This document shows positions 44,401 to 56,040 of a stretch of DNA of 64,000 nt, one piece after another (the stretch's first letter is position 1; each line of letters opens with the position of its first letter). The notes beneath the pieces are model-generated. The model searched no databases. It was given only the letters and a program-made list of their open reading frames with translations, and was not told where the DNA came from. The DNA is from Phoronis australis. Taxonomy: Eukaryota > Phoronida > Phoronidae. The stretch covers positions 11,044 through 75,043 of the forward strand of contig NMRA01000273.1 in assembly GCA_002633005.1 (NCBI GenBank), written 5' to 3'. Position numbers and translations under genes: made by a program.

Positions 44401-45116
44401 ATACGTTCCGTTGTCTCAGCTTGTTCACGGCGCCTCTTTAGTATTTCTTCATCACTGTATTCCTGTGCGAATTGATAGCCTGTAAAACTTAACGATCCAC
44501 CTGCGAAGTCGGGACTGATGATCGAGCTCTAGCTCGTCCTAAGTCGGGATTGCGAGTTGCCATGTTGGCGTTTTACTTAGCGTTCTGTTTCAAAATGAAT
44601 TATTCTCACCCTAACCAATATTATATAAAACTGAAACAAAGTCTAGATATCTCATTAGATGCAATTTGTAATGCCTTTGGAGTGTTCGTGAGTGCTAATG
44701 ATTTTAGAAGCCAGCAATGAATAAATCACTGCGTTACCGGCTTAAGGTGCAATAAAATTAATTGATGGGACACCGAGGCCGTGTGAGCTCATGCTAATTT
44801 AATGTTTGCTGGCAGAAACTGTTGTGAAACAACTCGATTTCCATCCCACGACCAGGTGTTAGGGGAATCTTTATTTACATTTACATTACTCAAATAATGA
44901 TTGACAATGTACAACTTCTGGCCTGACGGCCTGCTGTCGGTGAAAGAGGAACCTGAATTCGTGGCCCCTGACGAGTAAATAGATTTGCAGTTTCGTGGCT
45001 AACTCACCAACATAATCACGTGCACATTACTTTGGCTCAATAGTATAGTATTTTCGTGACTGGAAGTTTAGTTTCCACTGAGCTTTGGCTGGTTTATGTT
45101 CGTGATGTCTGATCAG

Positions 45117-45205
45117 TTTCCGAGCCACTGGCCGGGATAACGAGTCAATCCGGCCGGCCGCGACGGGCGTGATCGGGCTCCGAGCCACTGGCCAGGATAA
45201 CAAGC
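45117..45205 (+). repeat. Short direct repeat TCCGAGCCACTGGCC
   Basis: TCCGAGCCACTGGCCGGGAT at 45117 recurs with one change at 45179, 62 bp apart. The intervening sequence is GC-rich. Confidence 0.5.
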
Positions 45206-45744
45206 GTTTTGTGTTTAGAACTAAAAAAATCACAAGTCTAAACAACACAGACCTAGGTTCTCCTGTCTGTATCTCACGGAAAATACTTCGAAATTATCTC
45301 CAAACACACCCTAAACTCCTGCTACGGACCTTATTGGCCTCCGAACTTTGTAGGCTACGGTGGGTTCAAATACCAATAAATCCGTAAGAGCGAAATAAAA
45401 CAACACGTTTTTATAAGAACTCGGTGTATTTTAAGGGTTTTACATCGAAGTTTTATGATTTATTGGAGTTAAACGATGACTTCAAGCGATAAGCTGACAC
45501 CAGTAACCCGTGTTGTGAATTGCTGAACAGACTGCGTCTGAAACCGATGACGTCATTGGATAATGTCAACACGTCCGTCTGCCGTCAGGTGTCAAGTAAC
45601 GCGACCGTACCTGTCGTTATGGAGTAGAACTACTCGATCTAAATTGATACAAATTAGGTTGTTTTTTGGGTGGCATGCTCCTTTAACGTGTGGGTGAGTG
45701 TGTGAGAGATGATGAATGGCGGAGAGGGAAATGGTTAAAGAGGG

Positions 45745-45850
45745 AATGACAAGAAAGGTGCAGGCAATACTGACACCTGTTGGGGAAGGTTGGGAGGTGC
45801 AGGCAATACAGATACCTGGTGAGCGGAGTGAGGCAGGCAATACGGACTCC
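45745..45850. repeat. GTGCAGGCAATAC repeats beside the recombinase
   Basis: (G)GCAGGCAATAC(T/A/G)GA occurs three times between 45761 and 45845, downstream of the recombinase relic. A fourth copy lies at 43970, near a sequence related to GCATGCTCCTTTAA. They may be the remains of element-end repeats. Confidence 0.45.
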
Positions 45851-45885
45851 GGGTTGGGAATTATGGGGAGTGGATGGAAAGTTAA

Positions 45886-46218
45886 TTAGTGGAGTCGTGA
45901 TGGTAAGACGGACATGCGAATGTGCCCTTTGACTGCATCAGACTTCCAGCGTCTCATGCGTTGGATGGCCGGCTCGGGAACGCCGTTAGCTGCGGCCGAG
46001 GTCGCTTCACCGATGCGAAAGCAATGTGATTTGAAGAGGTAAGGGTTGAGTGATGCTGAGACTAAGACAGAGCGGAGAGTCTGAGTGAAAAAGGACCGTG
46101 TGACTGGAGTGGAGTCTGAGAGACGGAAAAGTGGGCCTGATTGATGGTGGGACAGGTTGAGGTATGAAGACAGGTGGGAAACGAGACAAATACTGAGAAG
46201 ACGGGATGTGGAGAGTAA
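45886..46218 (-). pseudogene. Tyrosine recombinase C-terminal domain (DIRS/Crypton type)
   Basis: A 110-codon open frame without an ATG reads HLSSYLNL, then SGPLFRLSDSTPVTRSFFTQ, NPYLFKSHCFRIGEATSAAA and EPAIQRMRRWKSDAVKGHIR. HxFR-IG-AT, GxP and (G)RWxSDA are the box-II landmarks of eukaryotic tyrosine recombinases, with His and Arg of the HxxR motif present. The G of GRW is R. The usual catalytic Tyr near YIR is His (GHIR). An in-frame TAG closes the upstream side at 46219-46221. Such enzymes integrate DIRS, Ngaro and Crypton elements. No reverse transcriptase is found nearby, so which of these it belonged to is open. Confidence 0.75.
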
Positions 46219-46221
46219 CTA

Positions 46222-47388
46222 AACTGGGAGTGGTGAAATTATCCTTTGTTCAGATATAGAAATTTGGCAATGTGAATTACTTAGCAATCCATTGCTGTCA
46301 ACACCGACAATAAATTTTATTTGATGTGGATGGCATGGACCCAGTACTCCTTTTTGAGTTATTTCACCAAAATCGCCCACAGCCACCCTCTCAACAACAA
46401 AATGGCGCCAGCATGCTGTATTCAAGGTTTGCAGGTCGGAATATTTTTCTTTAAAAACTGGTTGCTACCACCCTACCCCTTAGTCTGTCAGTCTGTTTTA
46501 ACGGCAATGTGTTATGTACTTTACAGTTTGAGACACAGGCACGACATGGAAGACAAGTGAAATTTTATTTTATTTCTCAGCAAAAATAAAGCTTTTCGGA
46601 ATTTTTACTTTGCTTTTAACAAGCGTTGTACAGTACAGCTCTCACCGTCTGCAAATAATACTTGATAAAATTTCAAGCATTTGCTGTGACGTAGGAAACC
46701 TTTGAACACTGAAAAATCACAATTTGTTGTCACAAAGGGAAGAATTTTTGTTGCAGGTAACTGCCCTGTTTGTTTGACTTTTTTGCTTGTCTGACAGTTT
46801 ACTTTTGTTGGAAGATTGTACTACACTCCTTGCACCAACCAAGTCGATGTATATTACAGGTGATATTTAATACTGTCGTTAACAACGTGCTCTCATCAAA
46901 AACGCCCTAACTGTTTAAAATTAGTTCCAAGGGTATCGTAGTATTCAAATATATTATAAAATTCATTAGGTATTCTTTTTGGAAAATTGCTTGCTTCAGT
47001 GTCTTGCCTCATACTTAGCCAATACTCAGCTCCCTAAAGTATTTAAAGGTTGCTTAGTTTCCGGCTAGCCCACACTTTGATTTCGATCTTAGATTCGGAG
47101 TGCGATCAAACATGATAATATGCCGTTAAAAGAGAAAGCAACCTTTTTTCATATCATTTTTAGTAGAAAAACGGTTAAATGATTGTCCCAGACATATTTT
47201 ACACTTAATTACAACTTCTCGTAATTTAATTAATTAGTCATGTCTACGGGAGTACGTTGAAGGGTTTAGAATTTCCCGCCATTTTGTTTTCATATAGTGT
47301 GACTGCTCGAGCTGTACAGTCGGCCATTGTTTTACCTCGGTTGTGATAAGTTCGGTCGTTCTTTGAGTTTGTTTACAAGTCAGTCAAC
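46222..47388. other. No gene recognised
   Basis: AT-rich sequence with no recognised domain. A minus-strand frame at 46425-46219 lies upstream of the recombinase in the same frame but shows no recombinase motifs. Confidence 0.4.
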
Positions 47389-48034
47389 ATGTCACACGGT
47401 TGTTGCTTACCGGGTGTACTCATTATCGTCTCACGCGCACATCAGGTATGCCATTACGTCGCTTTCCGACGAACGACACACTCCCTCGTTGTTGGCTCGT
47501 TGGCGTGTGAAGAACGCAGTATTACCCATCCACGCAATGTGCAAAGCAGTGTGTGGCAAGCATTTTCTGCCGTCGGGTTACTCAGAGATATCTACGCGGA
47601 AGTGATGAAGGTTTCTGCAAAAAAAAACGTCCCAAGAAGGGTGCCATGTCGTTGCTGTTGATTCCCGGCAGTGCTCCGTCGCCACCCACGAGAAGTGCAT
47701 TTTTGAAGCAAGAAACCTCACGACTGAGCTGTCGGTGGCCTCCACAGCTAGTGACTACTTAGAGGTCCTTCAGCTATTGTCAAAGACCCGTGCCTTCGCC
47801 CGTACCCCGGACAGAACGTGCAATTCCGGGAACTAGCAGTGCCATTTACCTTGTGCTGGTGTTGTCTCAAGCCCAGAGCCTGTAAGCAGACGTGCAGTGA
47901 TGTTGAATAGTGGCCGTGAATACAGGCCCAGTGAGTTACCCATTGAGGAGGACAGTTCGTCGTCCAGTAAACAGGCCGTTGGCCCGAACTTTAATAAGTT
48001 TATTGTGGACTTGACTGGTATTGGAGCTATGTAA
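47389..48034 (+). pseudogene. THAP zinc-finger relic 4 with downstream coding remnant
   Basis: Begins MSHGCCLPG, shifts frame to GCTHYRLTRTSGMPLRRFP and ends the fold in another frame as AVCGKHFLPSGYSEIST. This gives the C-x-x-C, RFP and vCxxHF landmarks of a THAP domain, with at least two frameshifts and one in-frame TGA. After a KKKRPKKG basic patch (nuclear-signal-like) one frame stays open over 47625-48034 except for a single TAG, with CIFEARNLTTELSVASTA and PSELPIEEDSSSSS, ending at TAA 48032. This looks like the body of a THAP protein. Host gene or transposase origin is not decided. Confidence 0.6.
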
Positions 48035-51000
48035 AAGGTGCCAGGTGTGTGGCGATGGAGTCACACGACGAGAGGTCACCATCCAGTGGGAATTCGTATT
48101 CTGCGTCACTATATACTAATCTATTCGCCCTGTGCAGTAGAGTGCAGAACAGTAATTGTTCAAAATTTGTTTTTGATGAGCTTTATTATTCCATGCCTCC
48201 TTAAAAGGGTGCCATATCCGGTTTAATTTGACCTATTAACACTAAAAATGACTTTCCCATCCAGTTCTCTGGCACAAAATAATGCCCGGCAACTTTTAAG
48301 TTTGGAGGAAATTTTAAAAACTCCTTTAAAAGTCTACTAAACGGGCCGGCGTGCCCTACGCTTTTAACGAATTACACGGCAATTGTGGGGGAAAAGACCA
48401 CACACCAAGGACCATAATGTCATCCAATCAGTGACGTCGGGAGTATGAGTTTCTAATTGATTCCTGTCTTTAATTTGGAAGATTGACGTAAATGGTGCAT
48501 TAGCAGGTGACAAAACGAGGATTGGTTGAAATCATCAAAACACGGTTTAGTATTCTTTTAGGGAATAGTGCACTGTAATGTCTGGAAACACAGAAATCAT
48601 TTCACATCTGAGAAAGGAACAAGTTGAGAACAATTTTAAGATATGTTATACGACAAAATTTCACTTCATGGGTGGAACGCGGGTTAATGTGCCTTGGACG
48701 GTTGGTTAGCCAGACAATTATTCCATCGCCTACTCCTCTTATAAACGCGAGGAGAAATGTTGACCTGAGTTCTTTGCTAATAAAGCGTTTTCCAATTTCA
48801 AACAGCATTTTAGAGATCAGTACATAAGCTTGGTATCTGAAAGTTTCATGTGAGTCCAATTAGTCGCTTCTGAGACATCATGTTCCTAAATTAGTCCTAT
48901 TTGGACATTTTGAGGGTCAGGATTAAAATGTTGGGATTGGGCAGCGTTCCAAGCTAATTGTGGAAGTACGAAATCTCATAAAAAATTTCGTGAACGCGCT
49001 CACTACGTTAAATCAGTTGCGTTCTTCAAAAACAACTTACCTTATAAGCACATGCCCAGGTGTTACTGCAGCAGAGTGTTTTCAATGTTGGCAACGTCCC
49101 TCACTTTTCAAAGCCAGAAGATGCGTTTCCCAGTAAAGTTTCATTTCTGCCTAATTGTATAGTGAGATTTTTTAAAATTAAATTTCACGTTATGTTTCAA
49201 TTGCATAAATACATCCTTTACTGCCATTGCGCTTGGAAACTGGTCGCCTGTAAACACTTCTGTAAGGGAAAACCCCGGGTTTGTGTTGTGACACTGATTC
49301 TGTGGAAGATGATCTCTATATTTTGTGTGTGATTGTTTTCTTTATAACTCACGGAGGTTTGTTCTATTTCACCGGGAGTCGTTTTTCAACTCTGAAAAAT
49401 TGGCCCGATTCATTTCATTCCATGGAGGTCAAAATTTAATGTTAAAACACCTGCCCGCCAGCGTCATGGACTGAGCCCAAAATCAGTTGCGCTGCTGTGC
49501 GCGAACTTGGAATCCTGCTTAATCTCAAGATCACGTAGGCGTGAACGGGGAATTGAATGTTCATTTAGGCAAACACGTGAAATTTTTGTCTAGTGTAAAG
49601 AAATTTTGTAAGTATTTGCCCCTAATGATCACCCATTTTCACCCTTAGTGGGTAACTTGTGTCAAAGAATCGGAGGAGTGTGTGAATGGTTAAATCAATT
49701 ATTGTTTGGTGATTGCCAATAGTTGAAAAAGGATTGGTTAACATATACTTTATTTTATCAACAAATGCCATTTCATTTAGTGAAGTGCAATTTTTTATCA
49801 AACGTGAACATGATTATTTGAGCGAGCTTGTCAAGTTTCCTCGTGTATTCCAAGTTCAACCGTACGTGATCTCGAGGTTAAGCAAGATTCCACAGCAGCA
49901 CCGTCGTTCTCGGCAAGCAACTTCCTCGGAAACCAGTGTAGAGTGACACTGCACGCAGACTGTCCCGGGGCTCCGCCTGCGGCTACCAGCGACGGTATAG
50001 TTCGCGGCGGTTAGCCTAAAAAACGCACAACACCTTTTTTAAAAGCTTCAACAGGCAACAAACATTTGATACGAATCACTAAGTTACGAAAATGTGCGGT
50101 TTCAGAACGAACAGCCCACGATAGCAGGCCCGTAGGAACGCAAAAATTATTGGGGTGGGCACAAACCATTTCGACTTCGCCACCCCCGCCCCCCGTGCTC
50201 CGGATGCCACCATATTTGTACCGAATCTCCCACGTCCGCCCTAGGGGGAGAATCCTGGGGATGCAGCCATCAAGAGTTGAGTAACCGTGAACCAAGATGG
50301 ACAGTAAGAATAGGCGTAGGACCAGTAAACCAACCGGTAGCTAAGAGCTGCCTCAAGTAGCTATAGCTGTGAAAATTCCCGATGAACTAAAGCCAGTTGC
50401 TGGTCAGCTATGATTCACTTGAGACTGAGGCAGCTCGTGCCGGCCGTCTGCACTGGCTCTAAGGTCAAAATTCGTTTTATTGTGATCCAGTATCGGAACT
50501 AAACTTTATTTCATTATGAGCATTCTTTGAAGGAGTTTTTTTGAAAATGTGAGCTACCGACGTCCCTGGTATAGTGCCTTATAGGGGATGTTTCGAAAAT
50601 CTATCGTTGAAACAAAACCGGCAGTCCAGTTTCTGGTGGTTGGGGAAAATGATACAGAGTGTTTCCCAAAAATGTATACATTTCAACGCCTGAAGCTCAG
50701 TTTCCATGGATCCCCGAGATTCTGCGCGGACCCACTGCATGGTTATATCTTATTTTTAACATGGGTGCGTCAGTCTCGACGTGCACGGGAATCAGGCAAG
50801 CAAACAATTCAGTTTTGAAGAACAAAAATCCATTGTTCAATACTACGAGAAAATAGAAACACCAAGGAAGTACAAAGACAACCTTTCTAAGCAATGAGTT
50901 TAATTTTATTTACTTAAGGACTTTTAAAACTTTTTTCGATCTACGGTTTGTGAGTCTGAATTTCATCAATGTCATTTAGAGTTATTTTATATAGGCAAAA

Positions 51001-51495
51001 ATCTTCTAAAAGTACTTTACTTTCTGGGGATCGGATTACAGAGTTTTCCAACTTCAGACTGCAATTAAATTCACTGAAATATCACAATTTTTGAGAAGAT
51101 TAGCTCCTAATTGTCAAAAATCATCAAATGAATCTATAGATTTTCTTAAATACATAAACAAGTAAAATAGAAACCAACGAATTTGTTTATCAAAACGAAA
51201 TGTTATAAGCAATTTCCGCAGGCATGCTCGCAGTTTTTTGACGGGTAACCTGGGGAAAATGGGGATAGGGCATTCGTATTAAGGTGTATTTTTGCTCATT
51301 TCAGAGGTGCATATACCTGTAACGGTTCACGAGGTAAATTTTAACTCCAATGACAAAAAACGCTTAAATCGTTGTTTATGATTGCGATAGTTCTTTGAGT
51401 ACTCCCTTTCGACATGTACGCGGTCATCAGAAATAGTAGCATAGATAGCAGTGTTTTCTACATCTGGAAATTCCTTACAAACAAATCATAGTAAG
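48035..51495. other. No gene recognised
   Basis: AT-rich intergenic sequence. Several frames of 60-90 codons exist but none has splice sites or recognisable domains. Confidence 0.4.
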
Positions 51496-51769
51496 CATAC
51501 ACGCACCCATGGTGGATCGGGGAGCTCCGACGAGCACATCCCTCCATTTGACGAAGTGGGCAAAAAGGTCCGCCTCAGAGAAACAAAAAGTCTGAGAAAA
51601 ACGAAACAAAAGTCCACTAAAAAGGCAAAAAGGAAGGAATTCGGCGGGAATGCTCAATTCATAGCTCTGATCTTGGTACCCCGTTTTTTCTTAGTCCCCA
51701 TTTTTTTTAGTAAAAGGTCCATATTCTCAAAATTTGAGCCCCCTATATTTTAGGCTGGGTGCGCGCATG
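51496..51769 (+). mobile_element. GCGCGCACCCA element, best single copy
   Basis: Ends CATACACGCACCCA and TGGGTGCGCGCATG, with the core GTGGGCAAAAAGGTCCGCCT, ACAAAAGTCCACTAAAAAGG and GAGCCCCCTATATTTTAGGC. It serves as the reference for the family in this window. Confidence 0.65.
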
Positions 51770-51829
51770 GTAACCATCTTCAAAAGAGATACTATTCTTG
51801 TGATACTATGGGAAAAAGTAACGTTATTT

Positions 51830-52613
51830 TATAACTAACCGTCGAAAATAGTCCTTTTGTGTAATTCACAAATAGTGGACTTCACGTTTTTCAAAATTCC
51901 ACCCTTTCGATGGCGGTCAATTCTATTGTATTTTGTTCACACTTTTTGGTTGTTTGGGTCGAATGTCTTGATACTGCTGTGCTGCATGGGCACGAATATT
52001 TTGTATTTTTTTATGAATTTGGAATCTCAGTTCCCTCGTGAACACCTGGCAGTGTTGGATTTACATGTAAAGAGGGTCAAAGCGACATTTCCCCCGAACT
52101 GCTTCACCGAGAGAGGGTCCCGTCTGAAATTGGACACCTTAAGATGAAAGGCTAAACATCATTAAACTTGGAAAACGCCAGTGACAGTTCATTCCACCGG
52201 TGTGTTGTCACGAAACGATGCAGGATGTGACCTTCAACATGAAAGCCGGTTGCACGATTTCACAAAAAGCAGCAAAATGGAGGTAATCGATTCCAACATT
52301 AGACCCTCTCTTCGTGAGCGGCCCCTTTAAAATTTGTCAATAAAAACACAAAAAGGATGGCCACTTGAATATCGTCAATGCCCTCCTTCAAGGGCGGGGT
52401 CCCTAAATATGAAAATATCTATTTTTTTCGAAAATAAGGAAATGCACAGCAATTGATGTTATCTGTCAGGTTATCAAATGTTCTCAAGTGATATACAGTT
52501 TCGACAAAAAATAAGGCGAATGTTGTCGCCGTTATCACTTGTCAAAGAGGAAAAATATCATGGTTTTGCATTCGCAAAAACTGACTTATTGAATTTAAAA
52601 ATCCAATAAATTA
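51830..52613 (-). repeat. 0.8-kb interspersed repeat, minus orientation
   Basis: Reverse complement partner of 24180-24960. It runs to the N gap, so its right extent is unknown. The pair is moderately diverged, with several indels. Confidence 0.6.
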
Positions 52614-52621
52614 GTACGCTC

Positions 52622-52761
52622 NNNNNNNNNNNNNNNNNNNNNNNNNNNNNNNNNNNNNNNNNNNNNNNNNNNNNNNNNNNNNNNNNNNNNNNNNNNNNNN
52701 NNNNNNNNNNNNNNNNNNNNNNNNNNNNNNNNNNNNNNNNNNNNNNNNNNNNNNNNNNNNN
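52622..52761. other. Assembly gap of 140 N
   Basis: A run of n. It interrupts the end of the 0.8-kb repeat. Confidence 0.95.
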
Positions 52762-54239
52762 TGAGGCAAAAATGTTAAGAACCCAGCGTATCGCATTTGT
52801 CTGCGGATTTTTCCTTTGGCCTTCTAGATCCTACTAGTGCCTGGGACAAACAGATACATTGCATAAACAAACCCTGGATCATGTTTTGTGTCCCGTCGGA
52901 AGAAAATTTAAATTCGAAAACATCTTCTGAAAACGCACAAAAAAGTGTATTAGTAAAATCTACTGATTTTTAAGTGGTTTTAAAAAACAATCGGTAAACT
53001 CACCGATTTTTGTCTCATCACTTTGATACGTGTTTCTCCCGAGAGGTTAGTACCTAACGTGAAGACGAGCACTCCAAATTGGAACGCTAAGTCCCGCGTG
53101 GTTGCGCTGCACGCGAAACAAGATGGCGGACGAACTTTGGAGCCTGACGAAAATAGGTAACCGGACTATACAACTTGTTGGTAGTCCCCATTGGTATTTC
53201 GCCAACCTATAGACGGCATATTTATATACAGTCTATTAATGACTCTTTCCATCCTTATTGATGAAGTACAAGTTGTGAACATGGCGAGAGTTTCTATAAC
53301 GACAAGAGATAATTGTAGTGTCTTAATATTCAAACCACATAAAATTCATATAGAACACGTAAACTCACAAGAGGCTATGCTTGAGTTGATTGTGAATAAT
53401 TATGCAAATCCTTGATGGCACTGGGCCTATTGTTTTTTTGGTGAAATCGGACACACAATTGCAACATGGGAGCTTAGTATTTTCGATGGACTTTCAAATT
53501 CGTAAAAACAGCGGCGCTGCAACCAAGTCACATACAGGTCGTCTTGTCAGGCATTACCTATGGACGGAGATTAGTCCTGTGGGTTGTGGCTGGTCGAACA
53601 ACTTTTAAAGTTATGTAGGATCCTGAAATAATGTCCAAATTTAGCTGACTTCGGAACATCATATCTCAGAAATGGCTGATTGGATTTCTGTAAAACCCTC
53701 AGGTGCTTTGCTTTATGCACTGGTCTCCAAAATGCTTGTAGGCATGGTATTGTTTTTTAGAATGATACGCTTTTACAAGAGTGGCTATCAAAAAGAGGAC
53801 TTTTGTGATTTTTGGAAAAAACTCAAAAGTTTCAGAAAATGAAATGAAAATTGAGGAAACTGTTAGCATTTTTGAGATTTCATCTTGGTTAGTTATATTA
53901 ATTGAAGCTTGATCATGTCATTTATGCCATTGTACCTTTCTTTTTTTCTAACAAGACATAGTCACATGACCCAATCAATGGCAAATTCTGTTGACTTAAT
54001 ACGATTCAGAAAATACACTTTTTCTGAGCTGAATTCTATAGTTTTGTGGATTTTTGACTGAATGATTGTACAAACTTGTTGGTAAAGTTCTATATAGACT
54101 ACTGTTCTTGTTGCAAGTCCAAACATTTGTTGAATGCCTTTGACGTCAAGTTTTTAACTTCATTTCTTTCAATTGAATACAATTCTACCGTTTTGCACAA
54201 TAATTGTAACCATACTTGTGCAAGAAATCCGAGTACGTT
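52762..54239. other. No gene recognised
   Basis: AT-rich. Apart from the short possible first exon at 53123, no coding signal is supported. The N-terminal exon of the GalNAc-transferase was looked for here (a short basic stretch followed by a membrane span) without success. Confidence 0.4.
53123..53155 (+). other. Possible first exon
   Basis: ACAAGATGGCGGACGAAC gives an ATG in a good context with a YY1-like AAGATGGCGG. It encodes MADELWSLTKI and ends at a donor-like ATAG/GTAACC. No partner exon was identified. It is too short and not hydrophobic enough to be the anchor exon of the downstream GalNAc-transferase. Confidence 0.25.
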
Positions 54240-54600
54240 GAATTTATCAGCACTGGCAAACATGTGATGATAGGCGAACTATCTCAGTGCATGAGTGTAT
54301 TGTCATCTGCATAGTTCGCACTTGCCCTTGAGAGTGTAAAAGATGTTGATAAAAACATTGAACAGCAGTGGACACAGAATAGAATCTTGGGACACCTTTA
54401 GAAGCAGGGTGATGATTGCTTTGTATGTTTTTAATTTTTTATTTTGATGGCTCAAATAAATACGAAATTAGGAACGAATATGTATTCCGTGCGCAACCAT
54501 AGGCACCAAATTTAGACACTAGTAAGGAATGGGGACGATAAAGTGAAATGCTTTGGATAAGTCAATAAATAAGCATCCCTCATAGAGACTTCTCAACTAA
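54240..54600 (-). pseudogene. Jockey/CR1-like LINE reverse-transcriptase relic
   Basis: The minus strand reads CLFIDLSKAFHFI (RT block 3, usually DLSKAFD), IYLSHQNKKLK, then KVSQDSILCPLLFNVFINIF (block 4, usually G.PQGSILGPLLF..FIND). After a frameshift it reads NYADDNTLMH, the YADD catalytic block. Two stops and one frameshift interrupt it. The SQGSILGPLLF-type motif and YADDNT place it with the jockey/CR1/RTE side of LINEs, unlike the L1 type at the left end of the window. Confidence 0.75.
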
Positions 54601-54751
54601 AGCCTTTCCTTAGTGAAGATACAAAAGTGTTTGTGTTTACAATTTGGTCAAGGCGATACTAGATGTTGAGTGATGTTTCGTGTGTTCTGATAATCTAGCC
54701 TTTTTTTATGCACCCACATATTTATATGTGGACGCATTATGCCGTCATCTC

Positions 54752-54809
54752 CGTCCGTCCGTCCGGGCGGCGTCCGTCCGTCCGGGCGGCGTCCGTCCGT
54801 CCGGGCGGC
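54752..54809 (+). repeat. 19-bp minisatellite (CGTCCGTCCGTCCGGGCGG)
   Basis: Three consecutive 19-bp units, GGGCGG recurring at 54765, 54784 and 54803. It stands at the start of the 140-bp array. Confidence 0.8.
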
Positions 54810-54819
54810 GTCCGCTGCT

Positions 54820-55430
54820 CTATCTCCAAAACCCTTTGACATACGTTCATGAAATTTGGCACATATGTTCCATTTATGAATGGGACGGCATGTGCGAACT
54901 TTCGGACGGATCCGACTACCGGTGTGCCCCTAGTGGCAATTTTAGTTTTTTACGCTTACCTTTGTATCTTCAAAAGTCCTGAACGGATTTTCATGAAATT
55001 TGGTATGTAGGCACCTATTAGTGAGATGACGCTATCCTACTGTTTTCAGATGGATTCGACGTAGTTTGCGCCACCTAGTGGCCATTTTTACTGTTTTCGA
55101 GTCTGTATTTTTGCGTCCACCCCTCTATCAACCAAACCGCTCAAAGGATGATTGTGAAAATTGGCGTGTATGTGCTTACTATAAGGAAGACAGCTGACAA
55201 TGATTTTCAGACGATTTGGACTACTGTGGCGCCTCCTAGTGGCAGTTTTGTTTTTTTGCGCCCATGGCTGTATCTCCCAAACCGTTTGCAGGATCTTTAC
55301 TAAATTTAGCAAGTGTATTTATGTGATGTTGACAACGGACGATGACGACTTTAGGATGATTCTGACTACCGGTATGCCTCTAGTGGCAATTTTAGTATTT
55401 GCCTCTAGTGGCAATTTTAGTATTTTACAT
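54820..55430 (+). repeat. Four diverged ~140-bp tandem units
   Basis: The pattern 'TATCTCCAAAACCxTTTGAC ... ATGAAATTTGGCA ... GACTACCGGTGTGCC(C/A)CTAGTGG ... CAATTTTAGTTTTTT' recurs with starts near 54821, 54962, 55107 and 55266. The units are only loosely alike. A short exact repeat (GCCTCTAGTGGCAATTTTAG) ends the array near 55375-55425. Confidence 0.6.
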
Positions 55431-55897
55431 TGACCTCTGTATTTTCATAGGTCTTCAGGTGTATACTTTGTGTTACTTCGTGACTATGAAGGAAAAGTTC
55501 CGAGTAGAAATTTGTTTCTGGCATTCTAATGCTGTGCTAATCTCGTATGTTGGTAAATTTGTTTTTAATTCTATGTTTCTGTGGTGGTTTAAGCAACTGA
55601 TGTATAGGATGTGCTCACATTTTGCCCCTAGCCTATTGAGGAGAGAATGACCATGCCTTTCCATTTTGCAAAGTACAACATACTACATATATGCCCTCTA
55701 CTGGCCACTTTATGGTACCAATAAACAACCCTAGAAGGATACCGTATACGGTGCAATTGTGGGCGCATTTCAACGCTCTGCGTTGCTCTTGTTCTAATGC
55801 CATGTAGTAAAAATGTGTAAATTGTTTAATGAACACCACGTCTAAGTCACTTAAAATTTAAGTGTAAATGTCAATAATTCTAACATTTTGTTCTTAG

Positions 55898-56040
55898 AAA
55901 CCTAGATTTAATGAAGAAAAGTACATTGTTGCGACAGCCGACAAAGACGTTAAAGATCCGTACCAGGCTCATGCGTTCAATGTGGAGAGGAGTAACAGAG
56001 TACCTGTCAACAGACAGATACCTGATGTGAGAGACCCACT
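55898..56040 (+). CDS. GALNT: GALNT exon a
   Basis: Acceptor TTCTTAG/AAA, donor CACT/GTAAGA, leaving 2 bases (phase 2). Encodes [20 protein letters not shown], then [19 protein letters not shown] and QIPDVRDP, the conserved stretch before the catalytic domain. Confidence 0.9.

Noticed and set aside
55200-55433. Frame with a hydrophobic N-terminus (MIFRRFGLLWRLLVAVLFF) as the GALNT membrane anchor
   Set aside because: It lies inside the diverged 140-bp tandem array and is not followed by a donor in the right phase, so it is most likely chance.
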